Assembly: GCF_026212465.1 (NCBI RefSeq)
Contig: NC_080048.1
Location: 33,098,754-33,162,753 of the forward strand
DNA: 64,000 nucleotides
Source: Amaranthus tricolor
Lineage: Eukaryota > Streptophyta > Magnoliopsida > Caryophyllales > Amaranthaceae
Direction of reading: 5' to 3'
This document shows, piece after piece, positions 26,199-38,200 of this stretch (its first letter is position 1; every line of letters starts with the position of its first letter). Below the pieces are notes generated by a model that worked only from the letters and a program-made list of their open reading frames with translations, made no database searches and was not told the DNA's origin. Made by a program: the position numbers and the translations under genes.

Positions 26199-26260
26199 GG
26201 CTTGTGCGACTGCTTCATAATTTTTTATTTTTTTTTTTTGTATTTGAATAAAAAAAAAAA

Positions 26261-26313
26261 TAGAAGTCGCACAAAACGTGCGACTGTGCGTCGCACGTTT
26301 TGTGCGACTTCTA
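26261..26313. repeat. Subterminal hairpin P2 (left)
   Basis: Perfect 23-bp arms (26261-26283 and 26291-26313) with a 7-nt loop, again built on CGCACAAAACGTGCG. Poly-A before and poly-T after lengthen the pairing. Within intron 1 of the transposase gene. Confidence 0.9.
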
Positions 26314-29055
26314 TTTATTTATTTTTTTTTTAACTTCGAATTATAAAATTTATTTTGTTTAATTAAATTATTTTATTTTAATCTATTGTTGTGCTATAAT
26401 AATGGTATTTTATTATAATTATTTTGTAGAAATAATTATTTTTTAAGTTATTATTATTTTGATATATTATGATAATGTTACTATAATTATTATTTGCAGG
26501 ACTTTGAAAATTTAGGAGATAATATAGATTATTCTGATAGATTTGTTACCGATAGAGAATTTGATTCTGTAGATGATTTACATACTTGGGCTAATGAGAT
26601 AGCACTAACAATTGGATTTCAATTTACACGTGCTTCATATAAAAAAAAAGAAGGGCGTTCTAGAGTGAGTCTGTACTTAAGATGTCACCGTTACGATAAA
26701 AGAAGTGTTGATTTGCATAACTTAGACAATGCTCCCAGACCAGGTTCCAAAAGTAGGGGATGTGGGTGTAAATTTATGATTTTAGGAACTAGTCGTAACC
26801 CAAAGGAAAGACCTTGGACGGTTAGAGTGTTTCCTGGTGAAAAAGGAATACATAACCACCCGTTCTTCATGTACATAGATGGTCAAATAAGAGTAAATAG
26901 GATGACTGTGGATATCAGGCAGCACATACGAGATCTAAGTGCAACTGGCATGCAACCAGCATTTATAATGTCTTCAATTAGAAGAAATTTTCCTCGTTTT
27001 TATGCTAGTATGAATCAAATTTACAATGAGAGACAGTCAATGAGGAGAGAAGAGATGGATGGTAGGACTCCTCTTCAACACTGTCTGTATATGGCCACGG
27101 AGCATAATTATGTAGTTTGGAGGGACTTGGATAGTGAGGATCAGTTGACTAGATTATTGATTGCGAATCCAACTTCTATCCAGATGCTACGTTCGTGGCC
27201 CCATGTTGTGTTGATAGACACAACGTACAAAACGAATAAGCAAAAGTGGCCCCTTTGCGAAATCATTGGAATGATGCCAACGAATCATAATTTCTTGGTT
27301 GCATTATGTTTGATGCGAGATGAGGCGGCTGTGTCTTATTCTTGGGTGTTGGAGAGGTTGAGGGATATTTACGGGACAGTGCAGACGCCGGATGTAATCG
27401 TAATGGATCGGGATGAGGGTTTGTCTGCAGCTATTCATGCTGTCTTTCCAGGTAAACATGTTTTAATTATTAATTATCGTCGATCTATGTATTATATATT
27501 TCTGAATTAATTTTAAATTTATGTTTAATGCAGATGTACGACATCTATTATGCGTATGGCATATTGGCAATGACGTGGAGAACATGGTCGATAAATTGTG
27601 TGGCAGCAAGAAAAATCAACAGGGCCAGTTATTCAGGCAAACAAAATGGAACCCCTTGGTTAACAGTATGACGATCGCCGATTTTGAAAACAGATGGGAA
27701 GGGATTGTGTCCACTTGGTCGACTAGGAACCGGAGAGTCGTGCAATATTTGGCAAGAACATGGATTCCTCACAAAGAGAAATTTGTGCGTGTGTGGACGA
27801 ATGATTGTTTGCACTTGGGTAACCAGACTACCAGTAGAGTTGAAAGTCAACACTCTTCCTTCAAGTACTACTTGGGTAGCGGTAATAGCTCATTCGATAC
27901 GCTGTTTAAAAGGGCGCACGCACAAATCCGACCCCTCAGTACTACGACGCGTCTCTCAGGTACTTGAACATGAGCTGCACCCCGATGGTGACGACATACC
28001 TGAGCCCGAAGCAAGTCCACCGAGGAAAGGAAGACCAATGACAAGCAGAACCTTGAGGAGAAACAAAAGTGCGTTTGAGTACAGTAGATCGTCCTCAAGG
28101 GGTCGCGGATCAAGATCATCATCACGCGGGAGATCCAGTGGTAGATCAAGCAGCCGGTCGCATCAATCGTCAGTTGGAATTAACTTCAGTTTCAACTTAT
28201 CAGGTACTCTTATTTCTTTTCATTTAATCTTATATGTTTTATATCAATATTGGCGTAATGATATATTGTTATTTTTTCAGATGGTGCAGCAGGTCGTGAT
28301 TTTTCACTTTTTCCGTGGCCAGATCACATTCCATTTATTCTTCCGCCATATCTGTTTGATTGGATTGATGTTATAGGTGACGGTAATTGTGGATTTAGAG
28401 CTATTGCCGCCACAGAGTTAGGGGGTGAGGAAGCATGGCCTCTGTTACGACGTGCAATGAGTTTGGAAATGGAAACGCATAGAGAACAATATGCACGCTT
28501 ATATTTATCAGCAGATTCGGTGGAGGAAGCTATATTCAGAGTTGGTGCCCACAATAAAGGACCTGCTCCGTACGATCACTGGTTGGAAGCGACAACACTG
28601 TATTCTGCAGCAACATTTTTAAACATAGCAATTGCGTATTATGGCTCTGCGGATGGTCATCCAATGTACAATTGTTTAGTGCTTCCTTTAAGAAGAACAG
28701 GGGGAATGCATGGCGTAAATAAACTTATACATATTCTTTGGGTAAACGGGAATCATTATGTTCAGCTTTTAATGAACGATGATTCATCTCCACTGCCGCC
28801 AGTCCAACAAAATTGGAGAGCAGCTAACAATTCATGTGCAGATTTAGAAAGACAATATCGTAATAGGATATCACTTTGGAGTAGAATGTGCAACATACAA
28901 CGACAACAGCATAATAACACCGCCGGAGACGCGGTGAATTTAGATTCTCCATAGTGTTTATATATAATTCAATTGTTCAAACGATTAAAAAGTTGTTCAT
29001 ACATAAAGATTAAATACAACAATTGTTCATGCATTACAAAACAGGTAAATGTCTA

Positions 29056-31165
29056 TTAGGGGCTGCGCCCTCTACACTCTTGCCATTCGGAAAACAACTC
29101 TCTAAGATCCTCTAAATACATATCAGCAGCATCTCTTTCCCGAGGCGTCATTTGAGCAATAGCTGGCATCCTGAGCAATGGTGCAAGTCGAGTTGGAAAT
29201 TCAGCAGCAAACTGTAAAACCAGACAATTGCAAAGTCAATACATGTTATGAAACATAAAAATAAAATACATAATTAGGAACACTAACATATTCGACTCTG
29301 TTATCAGCAGCACCAAACGCAGCAGCAGGTCCTTCACCTGGGATGAGAAAACAGTGGGAAGACACTCTAAACCAGTCCACGTAATCCGGGGCAGCCTCTG
29401 ATGGAACCGATGCGCGACGCTGTGCCTGCTCCACTACGCGGGCACAGTAAGGGAACCTACTCCACATCTCCGTAAACATACAGGAAGAAGCGAATGTAAC
29501 TGAGTAGGAGCCCTGTGCTGGTCGCAGAGCTTGGGTAGGTCTCAGCGGAGCCGGGGGAATCTCCTGTGCAAAACCGAGCTGCCTCACTGTCCTCTCAGGC
29601 AAATAGACCTCCACGATATCGAAACAGGTGATACCACCGATATACGAGGTACGTGGGTGCTCGTTCAATAAAGACCTATCATAAGTCAAGTACGGAGTCC
29701 ACTCCACCTGCTCACAATGAATATAATACATAATCAACATAACATCTCTGCCCTTGACAAGTTAAACAATTAAGTTTGAAGTCATGTACAAAACCTGTGC
29801 CTCTGTCATGGCATCCAGTATGCTCCTACAGTCTATCAGTCTGCTCAGCTCGCGGATTGGCTTCGGCGGGGACCACATCTCTGCCCTTGTCTTGTTCGGC
29901 ATGTCAGCTTGACGCGGATGGGGGCGGAAGGCTGGGAAGTACTCGTAAATCCATGTCTGCAACAGTGTCAGGCAACCAGCAATAGTCTTGCACCCAGTCC
30001 TTGTCGCCATACCCAGTTGGCGATACATGTGAGCAAGCGTCACTGCACCCCAAGAAATATCAGCCTGATCAGCGATAACAGTAACAACAGGGTGAGGACG
30101 CATCCCGACTCTAGTCTTATCCACGAGCAACGTGGAACCTACTATAGCCATGTAGTAGGCGGTACGTTGAGTATCCATAGATTGAGAACGGTGGCATAGC
30201 TGCAACAGTGCACCAACATTAATGCTGCCGCTTGTGAAGTGCCCCTTCGCACGCAGCTCCGACAATGGCATACCAAAAAGGCCGGCCAGGCCAAGCTGCC
30301 ATTCATTATCAGACGGTTGCACGGGAAGTGAACCGTCAATGCCAATTCCCAAGATGCGTTGCACGTCGTGCAACATTATGGTCATCTCCCCCCACGGCAT
30401 GTGGAAGGTGTTGGTGTCAGGCTGCCACCTTTCCACAAATGCCGTGATGAGAGCACTGTCGATGTGCTGGTGCATTATATACGGCAGCCGACCAAGGGGA
30501 GTACCAGGTAACACTCTGTACAATTCATCAGACATGTCCTGAAGTCTAATGATTGAATCCAACGTTTTCTTCCGAGCACGACATTCCAAAATCGGAGGGG
30601 TGCGCTCCGATCCCTCAAATATAGCCTTTGCTACGTGCCCACCGTAGCTGGGTATTAAAGTAGTATCAACAGGGCCCCCGGGCTGGGCTGATGTGATTAA
30701 CCAGTCCGTGTCCGCGGACTGCGATCGCCTCCTCCCCCGTGGAGCCGCATCCTCAGCCTGGCTTACTCCTGCCTGATCAGAAGTGCCACTCGAGCCCTGC
30801 CCTCTACTCTTGAACTTAACAGCATGGCCTCTTACGATCGTCCAATCAATAGGATGACATGCAGACTCATCCTGACCAAGAGACTCTTCCCGACTAAGAG
30901 ACTCGTCGTAATCAATATCATCGTCACCTGAGCCGACCGTATGACTATGTAGGCTACTTTGGCGCTCAAAGCGACTACGCACTTGCTCTAGGGTACTTGA
31001 ACGTTGGGCCTGACTATGTATGGCCGCTTGTTCTTACCTTGCTCGCCTTGCAGATCCCGTAACCCCCCTCTCATGGGGATCACCTCTCAGTAAAGTAGGC
31101 CTAGATCTATTGCCGCTTAATAAACCTCTAAAAAACCCTTTTCCTTTACCTTGATTTCCAGCCAT
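29056..31165 (-). pseudogene. Plant mobile domain (PMD, MAIN/MAIL1-like) protein of the MULE
   Basis: The frame opens at ATG 31165 (MAGNQGKGKGFFRGLLSG) and runs through 29795. It then splices to 29707-29288 and 29211-29056, all GT-AG and in phase, for about 648 codons. Codon 44 (31036-31034) is TAA, in a context (GCAAG|GTAAGAA) that is also a perfect 5' splice site. Either it is a nonsense change in an otherwise open frame, or an extra intron begins there. The central part is a PMD: PYIMHQHIDSALITAFVERW, then WGEMTIMLHDVQRILGIGID, then RTAYYMAIVGSTLLVD. This domain occurs in plant nuclear proteins such as MAIN and MAIL1 and in transposable elements; its biochemical activity is unclear. It shares the transposon with, and converges on, the transposase gene. 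Confidence 0.78.
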
Positions 31166-31364
31166 TTACTAGAATTTTCATAATTTAAATTAAGACAACA
31201 TTTTAAATTACTTAAAATCAAATAAATTAAAAACAAGCAACACGTAAAATATTTCACATTTACAAATAATTAAACAATTATTATATTCATAAATATTTAA
31301 ACAACTCAAATTTAATAAATTAATTACACTAAACAAATTCATTACAATAAAAAAAAAAATAATG

Positions 31365-31448
31365 GAAACCGGTCGCACGAACCGGTCGCACAAAATGTGC
31401 GACTGTACAGTCGCACATTTTGTGCGACCGGTTCGTGCGACCGGTTTC
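31365..31448. repeat. Subterminal perfect palindrome P3 (right)
   Basis: An 84-bp perfect palindrome with no spacer: arms 31365-31406 and 31407-31448 meet at CTGT|ACAG. It contains two nested GGTCGCAC/GTGCGACC units and CGCACAAAATGTGCG. It lies just upstream of the PMD gene start. Confidence 0.93.
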
Positions 31449-31604
31449 AATTATTTTTTTTTTTTCTTTTTCGAATACGTAAATCAATAACTACTTCTTA
31501 CAACAACATTATCATAATACATATTATTACAACATTTACTAAATAACATTAACTAACAACAAACTCTTTCAAAAATTAAAAAAATAAATAAAAAAATATA
31601 TATA

Positions 31605-31680
31605 TATTGGATTCGGCCCAGTCGCACAAAACGTGCGACTGTACAGTCGCACGTTTTGTGCGACTGGGCCGAATCCAATA
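31605..31680. repeat. Subterminal perfect palindrome P4 (right)
   Basis: A 76-bp perfect palindrome with no spacer (arms 31605-31642 and 31643-31680, meeting at CTGT|ACAG). It contains CGCACAAAACGTGCG, the same core as hairpins P1 and P2 at the other end. Confidence 0.93.
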
Positions 31681-31845
31681 TTTTTTTTTTCCTTCGATTG
31701 ATTTAAAAAAAACTTACCTCGAATTTTTGTTGACGATTTCGATTCCAAAGTTTTAGCTCCGCTTAATTTTATGTGAAGAATTTGATTTTATGGAAGTGAT
31801 GAAAGTGTTATTGAGTGGATTTGAAGTGTTTTTATATAAGTTATA

Positions 31846-31942
31846 AGCTTAGTGGCATTTTCGTAATTTTTTAAATTTCAGGGGTAAAGTCGTAATTTCA
31901 TTCAAGGGGTGGCGATAAAATAAAATTGGTGGCGACAAATAA
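31846..31942 (-). repeat. Right terminal inverted repeat of the MULE
   Basis: Complement of 25756-25854. Ends GGTGGCGACAAATAA. Confidence 0.8.
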
Positions 31943-32244
31943 GAAATGGGAAAAAAATCCCAACAGAAAAGCTGGTTTTGAGTTTATCACTGAACTTCGC
32001 GCAGAAAGAACAACCAAAATCCAAAGAATAAGTTTTCCTTCTTTCTCTCTCTAACTTTTTCATTTTCTTTTTTTTTTTCAAAAATTCGACCACCTTTCTA
32101 TCTGTTAATTTTCCTCTTTATTTTTTCTTTCCACTTTAATTCTCAAAAATTATTCTCTCTTCTCTTTCACACTTCTTTCTCTCTCTTCTGTTATTTTTTA
32201 CACTTTCTATCTCTAAAACAGGGGAGCTTTTGAAGCTTTCAACA
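31943..32244 (+). promoter_or_regulatory. Short promoter/leader region of the NAT gene
   Basis: Only about 300 bp separate the transposon's right end from the NAT start codon. The stretch 32030-32215 is a CT-rich tract (TTCTTTCTCTCTCTAACTTT and similar), common in plant 5' leaders. No unambiguous TATA box was found between the transposon and the leader. The promoter may therefore extend into the transposon, or lie largely within this CT-rich block. Confidence 0.4.
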
Positions 32245-35200
32245 ATGGCAGATATTACCCATCTTCCTATGGAACAACTTCAAGACCTTGAGTATTGCAT
32301 AGACTCAAATCCTCCTTGGGGTACTACTTTTTTTTTTATCTTAAACTCAATGTATTATGTTTAATTTAAATGGGTACCTTTTAAATTTCCTAAATTTTGT
32401 CATTATTACACTTTATTTGGACATTTTTATAATGTCCCACCACAATTGAAATAAAAGAACATTAAAAAGATTGTTTCTTTAAAATGGGTTTCTAAAAAGA
32501 ATTAAAGGGTTCATTTTATTTTTTTTGAGTTTATTTATCAAACTTTTGAAAATTTATAATCTTTTTGTTATAGTAGCTTATATTTATCTTCCACATTTAT
32601 TATGATTATGAATGTTAATGTTGAAGTGTTTGTTTCAAGTGGTCCTATATTGTAGGAAATGGAATGATAGTTAATGTGATAATTAAGGTTCTTGAATGTT
32701 GAAATTTAATTTCTATATTTATCAATCTTATAAATAAAATTATATTAAGGTTTTAGAAAATATTATAGTAAAATGTCACATCTTTGCTCTCTGTTATCTG
32801 TTTGCTTCTATTAATGTCAGGTTGTCATTTTTCAAAGTTTCACATTTGTCAATTATCAAGGACTCCAAGTTTAAAGATTTTGACATCTTTTCCCTGTTTG
32901 TTTTATGTTATTTGTTTGTAATCTAATTTGGCTGCAAGAGCACAATTGGTTTTGCCCAATGAATGGGTAAAAAAGTGTGTTTTATAGGAAATGCGAGAAA
33001 TGAGTGGATGAGATAAAAATTAAGTTAAATGTGCTAATGAGAATGGAAGAATGTGCATGGAGTATTGCCAAAAATAGAAATGTAGTGATAAGTACGAGAC
33101 AAACTTCAATGGAAAATGTAGCAATTTTGATGGAACTATCGGGGTACATTGCAAACTTGCAGTTGTAAATACCTAATTAATTATTCTGGGATAGTTGGAT
33201 GGTTGAATAGATTCTATAAATGGAAATTGTAATTGGTCAATAATGTTGGTAATCGAATTATTATACTTCGTATACAAGGGAATGTGCTTGGTAAATTAAT
33301 AAAATGTTGCATTGGTTTGAACTTACCATGATAGTTGATTCACAATGTAAAAACATTTTCATCAAAGTTTGAAATTTAAATTGATTATTGTGATCAAGCA
33401 AATTAGTGTTCATTGATCTTTGGGAGTTTGTTTTTTTGTCTTGAGGATGAGATGGCAAATTGCGAGCATAGTGCATAAATAAGGCCATATCATCATATCA
33501 CGACTATGATCGAAACTGTATTTTTGCGCTATGATTGCTAGTATGCTCATTCATGAAATTTTGAGCACTTTTTTCGTCATTAGTTGGACCATAAGTGTAG
33601 ATTGATAGAATTTCATATATCATGGTTACCTCCATATCTGAAGTTAATTTTGTTGAATGGTAAAACGATGGACTGACATTCGTTCAAGTGCTTGTAAAGG
33701 AACACAATACTAAGGTATCAATAAATTATTTAATTGCTGGATCGTGAGATGCTGGATCGTGAGATGAGAAGAATGAAAACTGAAGATTTCAAGATATTTC
33801 GGATAGAAATTTTGATATGGTTGAACTTCTCAAGGAACAAATAGTCCATATTCTGATTAATCATTGTACCTTGAAGAAATAAACCTTTTACGAAGGGTTA
33901 TATCCCAAAAAAGAACATATTTTTCTCCGATAGCCACGTAGATGTCTGATAGTAACCAATATCTACATTTTTACTCTCGGTATTTATATTCCATCTTTCT
34001 ATGAGTGAGATATACTAGGTATGATGATGATGGTGATGACATGTATTTTCCATCTCGCAAGACTAGTTTTGTTATGTATTCCGTCGTTTATGTTTTCCAT
34101 TTAGTTCAGAGTGCATGTATGGTAGATTTGTAGCCTATTCTATCTGATTGTAACTTAATATCTTCCAGCGGAAACCCTCCTTCTAGCATTTCAAAACTAC
34201 ATTGTGATGCTTGGTACAACTGTGATGATTCCTACAATACTCGTTCCTGCAATGGGTGGTTCTGATGTAAGTCCTATCTCCTAAGTCCTTAGGTTGTTGT
34301 TATAATTTCAATTTAAGTATGGGTGAAAAGTAGGAGTTAAAAGGCCATAAGACCCGTGATGTACTCATGCTCTTCAACTTATGACTTGGAAGATCTTGGC
34401 CCGATGAGTCTAAATCTACAGAGATGATCTACAACATGATTAAGGAAACCAAAACCATGCCATCATGTTTAAGATTAAGTTTTAAACTTAATTTTGTGAA
34501 AATCTTAGATAGGACTGTTTTCATCGTTGTAGATTCACGTGTTGCATGAATTGTCTCTCGAGCTTTCTACTTGTCTAAAACTCTTAGATGGGACTGTTTT
34601 CATTGTTGTAGATTCACGTGTTGCATGAATGGTCTCTCGAGCTTTCTACTAGTCTAAAACTCTGTTACACCTTTTGCACATTGTGATACGTTGTTAACAT
34701 GACCAGGCTGACAAGGCACGGGTCATACAAACTCTCCTATTTGTGGCAGGAATAAACACACTTTTGCAAGCTTTATTTGGGACAAGACTGCCAACTGTAG
34801 TAGGAGGATCCTTTGCTTACATTATATCTATAGCATACATTATAAATGACTCCTCACTGAAGAGCATTCCCGACGGTCATGATGTAAGTTCACCCTTCAC
34901 TTTGTTTGGCTTTGTGGAAGATAGAAACTTACTTTTTTGCTTTATCTTTCTCCGATTTATCAATTGTGTCAATTTGGTTGTGTAAAAGATAATAATGCGT
35001 CTTAGCTTATGCATGAATTAATTTTTTTAGAGATTGAAAGTTGAAATAAAACCTAGAGCAAATGGCTCATGACAATACAAGCCTCTTATGGGATGCACTA
35101 ACTACTCGAAACCAGTATAACATAATTCGCTAATTTACTCACTTTTTGAAATTGCGACTCGCTCAAAATAGCGCAAAAATAACCCAAAATCGACCATAAT

Positions 35201-38200
35201 TTGCTTTTTTTTGATTTGTGATTCTCAAGAAGATTAGTGAATCATGTGACATTGCTCAAACTTGTGACTTGTCTTTCTTGTGTTGGTTATTTTGTTCAAT
35301 AGTGTAATTGTATGTTGATGTTGATTAATTTATTGCTTCTATTAAACATTAGAATGTGCTTTTGTTTGTCAAATGTAACATTTCCCTTTTTCAGAGATTT
35401 ATTCAAACAATGAGGGCTATTCAAGGAGCTCTAATTGTTTCTTCTAGTATACAAATCATTTTAGGTTACAGTCAACTTTGGGGACTCTTTTCACGGTAGG
35501 TCTTGGTCGGATTTAATATCATGGTTGTGTTTGACTAGTGCTATTCTCTTTCTTGTTGTCGTTTCATGCTGATTGTGTACATTTGGCTGCTCCTACAGAT
35601 TCTTTAGTCCTCTCGGGATGACGCCGGTTGTGGGTTTGGTTGGGTTAGGGTTGTTTCATCGAGGATTTCCTGCGGTAGGTACCAAATACAATTTCTTTGC
35701 GATCAATGAACACAATATGCTGTATGAACGTAAACTATCATGATTTTCTTTTCTTTTACCGATTATTTCATTTCAGCTTGGAAACTGCGTAGAAATCGGA
35801 CTTCCTATGCTATTTCTCATAATTGGATTGTCTCAAGTGAGTAACTTATATAATGTTCTTGTACAATTTCATTAATTTCCTGTAGCCATATGTTGATAAA
35901 AAGTCTTCTAATTTTGTTCATCGTAGTATTTGAAGCATATCAGGCCTTTCAGGGATGTCCCAATTTTCGAGCGATTCCCTGTCATAATATGTGGCGCAAT
36001 TGTATGGGTTTATGCCATCATCTTGACGGCAGCTGGGGCTTATAAGCATAAACCGCACCCAACTCAAATCAGTTGTCGTACAGATAGGGCAAATCTTATT
36101 TCAACTGCTCCGTGGTATAAATCCTTATCGAAGCTCTCAGTTAATGCTTTTTGTTTTGGTGCGTTTTATTGCTTCGGTCTTTTAGCTTGTACTTCCTCCG
36201 CATCTTTTTACTTGCAACATGAAACTATCATTTTCTTCGCTAAATGACAAGTCCTAGTTGCAAGTAATCAGATACAGTGGAAGTAAGAATTTATGCTCAT
36301 ATTGAACTTATATGAACTTAATTAGTCGGTATCAACAAATATGTACTTATGGGCCAAAATGTTAACTTGATTTAGACTATAAGTCCTCATATGAACTTGT
36401 CTTCCTGAACGCTTGTATTTTTACCGTGTAAAGCACTTATCCAAAATTTATCACTTACGACTTCAAATAGGTTTAAATTCCCATATCCGTTGCAATGGGG
36501 TCCTCCGACTTTTGATGCTGGTCATTCAGTTGCTATGATGGCATCGGTTTTGGTTTCTATGATTGAGGTACCAACTTTATATAAAACTCTCTTTCCTGTT
36601 GTTTACTTGTACATTTTTTCTTAAATTTGTGTTTCTTCAATTTTCTCCGTCAACTATGCAAATTGCGTTTAAAGAAAAAAACTCATTTTATTTCATGCCC
36701 GAACCTTCATTTTGAGCATTTGCAATGATGCGAATTGTTTTACTTGTTTGGAATGTATCCAGTCGACCGCTGCTTATAAGGCAGCGTCTAGGCTTGCAAT
36801 TGCTACCCCTCCTCCAGCTTACGTTTTGAGTCGCGGTATAGGATGGCAGGTAATTTTCTATTTGATTGATCATTATGAAATATAAACTTGATTCTGTCTT
36901 TCTGGATCATACCATGCATTTTAAAATGTGATTTGATGAGATTCTAGATGTTAGAATGTACTACTCTATTTCATTACCCAAGGATAAAGTGGCCCCCACC
37001 TAGGTGGGTTTGGAGGGGTCGGATGAACACAACCTTAAACCTTATTATTGATAACAAAGTTGTTGTTTCCAATTGACCCTCATTAGTAAACCTATCTATA
37101 ACTTCATAAAATAAGTTTATATGATTTAATGAGCCATTTTAATATAATCCATTACAAGCTGAAACAAAAAAACTAGAAATCTTTGATTCCATCGAAGTAG
37201 TGGAAATTTAAAATGTTTTTGGTCCAACGTGTTGGTGCAAGTGTCCACATTTGTACGATGAAATTTGGGGTCTGAGTAACATAGACGTGGATCATACGAG
37301 TTAAGACCATAGCATGAAAATGCTGATAATCATTTTTGCTTTTCTTTTTATGAGGAGCACTGTATTCTTCTAGTTGTCTGTGAAGTCTTCTATATAACAT
37401 GTTATCCTTCCCTTCCTCGTAGGGCATTGGAGTTTTGCTGGATGGTCTGTTTGGAACAGGCGTTGGATCATCAGTCTCTGTGTAAGTATTATGATCGGTT
37501 ATTCACTTGACCGTTTATCATACTTTCTCTTTCAAAATGACTTCACAATGACTCGCTGCATCATATTTCAGGGAAAATGTAGGATTGCTAGGGCTCACGC
37601 GAGTTGGAAGTCGTAGAGTCGTTCAAATCTCAGCCGGTTTTATGATATTTTTCTCAACTTTAGGTTAGTGTTACCCTCCCTTCCTCTTGCACTCCCACTC
37701 ACATTAAAAGTGAAAAAAATGTCAAGGAGCTATGAAGAGAAGCTATCATATGCGATGTTACTCAAACTTTTCATTTCACTTCAAGTACTCATGTCTGATC
37801 CTCGACACCCCGACATTGATATGACTCTTTGACACTTCATTTTGAACAAGCTTATGAATTTTTTTTTCAAAAAGTAGCTAAGTCGGACTCTTGGACCCAT
37901 ATCCGAGTCTGAAATAATCACCTAAAATCACTGTAGTACATATAATTGCACTATGAGGACGAGAGCTTGTACTTCAATAACGAATGAATTTTTATGTGGC
38001 AGGAAAATTTGGCGCTGTTTTTGCATCGATACCTTTCCCGATCTTTGCGGCTTTATACTGTGTTCTGTTTGGCCTTGTGGGTATGTGGCTTAACTTTTGA
38101 CTACATAGTTTTTTAGTCCAATAAAAACGCAGGGTTCTGAGAATCATGGGTTGTCTTAGTGGCTGAAGGTTTTTTCTTTTACCCTTCTTATAGTGGTTCG

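Larger units (their letters stand above)
26056..28954 (+). pseudogene. MULE transposase fused to OTU cysteine protease, SWIM region lost
   Basis: Exons are 26056-26088 (ATG, 11 codons), 26500-27451, 27534-28203 and 28281-28954, with GT-AG junctions. The N-terminus has a FAR1/WRKY-GCM1-type zinc finger (LRCHRYDK ... CGCKF ... HNHPF). The MULE core follows, with triad candidates D251 (LIDTTYKTN), D314 (VIVMDRDEG) and E432 (SRVESQHSSF), plus CVWHI. After FKRAHAQI (about 27925) the frame shifts by one. The sequence resumes at the RRVSQVLEHELHP segment, so the usual SWIM finger (CxCx(n)CxH) is missing. An Arg/Ser-rich linker leads to an OTU domain: DVIGDGNCGFRAI with Cys at 28388-28390, and NGNHYVQL with His at 28754-28756. 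OTU proteases cleave ubiquitin or related modifiers. The interruption makes this copy a probable pseudogene. Confidence 0.8.
25756..31942. mobile_element. Mutator-like transposon carrying MULE-OTU and PMD genes, about 6.2 kb
   Basis: Terminal inverted repeats of about 98 bp run over 25756-25854 and 31846-31942. They start TTATTTGTCGCCACC and contain a second CGCCACC about 20 bp further in. They enclose two convergent genes: a transposase-OTU gene (+, 26056-28954) and a plant-mobile-domain gene (-, 31165-29056), whose stops are about 100 bp apart. Perfect CGCACAAAA-type hairpins sit in both subterminal zones. Both genes show damage, so this copy is probably not fully functional. A target-site duplication could not be resolved, because the left neighbour is another element of the same family only ~40 bp away. 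Confidence 0.82.

Noticed and set aside
29776..30542. Plus-strand frames opposite the PMD gene
   Set aside because: Shadows of the minus-strand PMD exon; no motif of their own.
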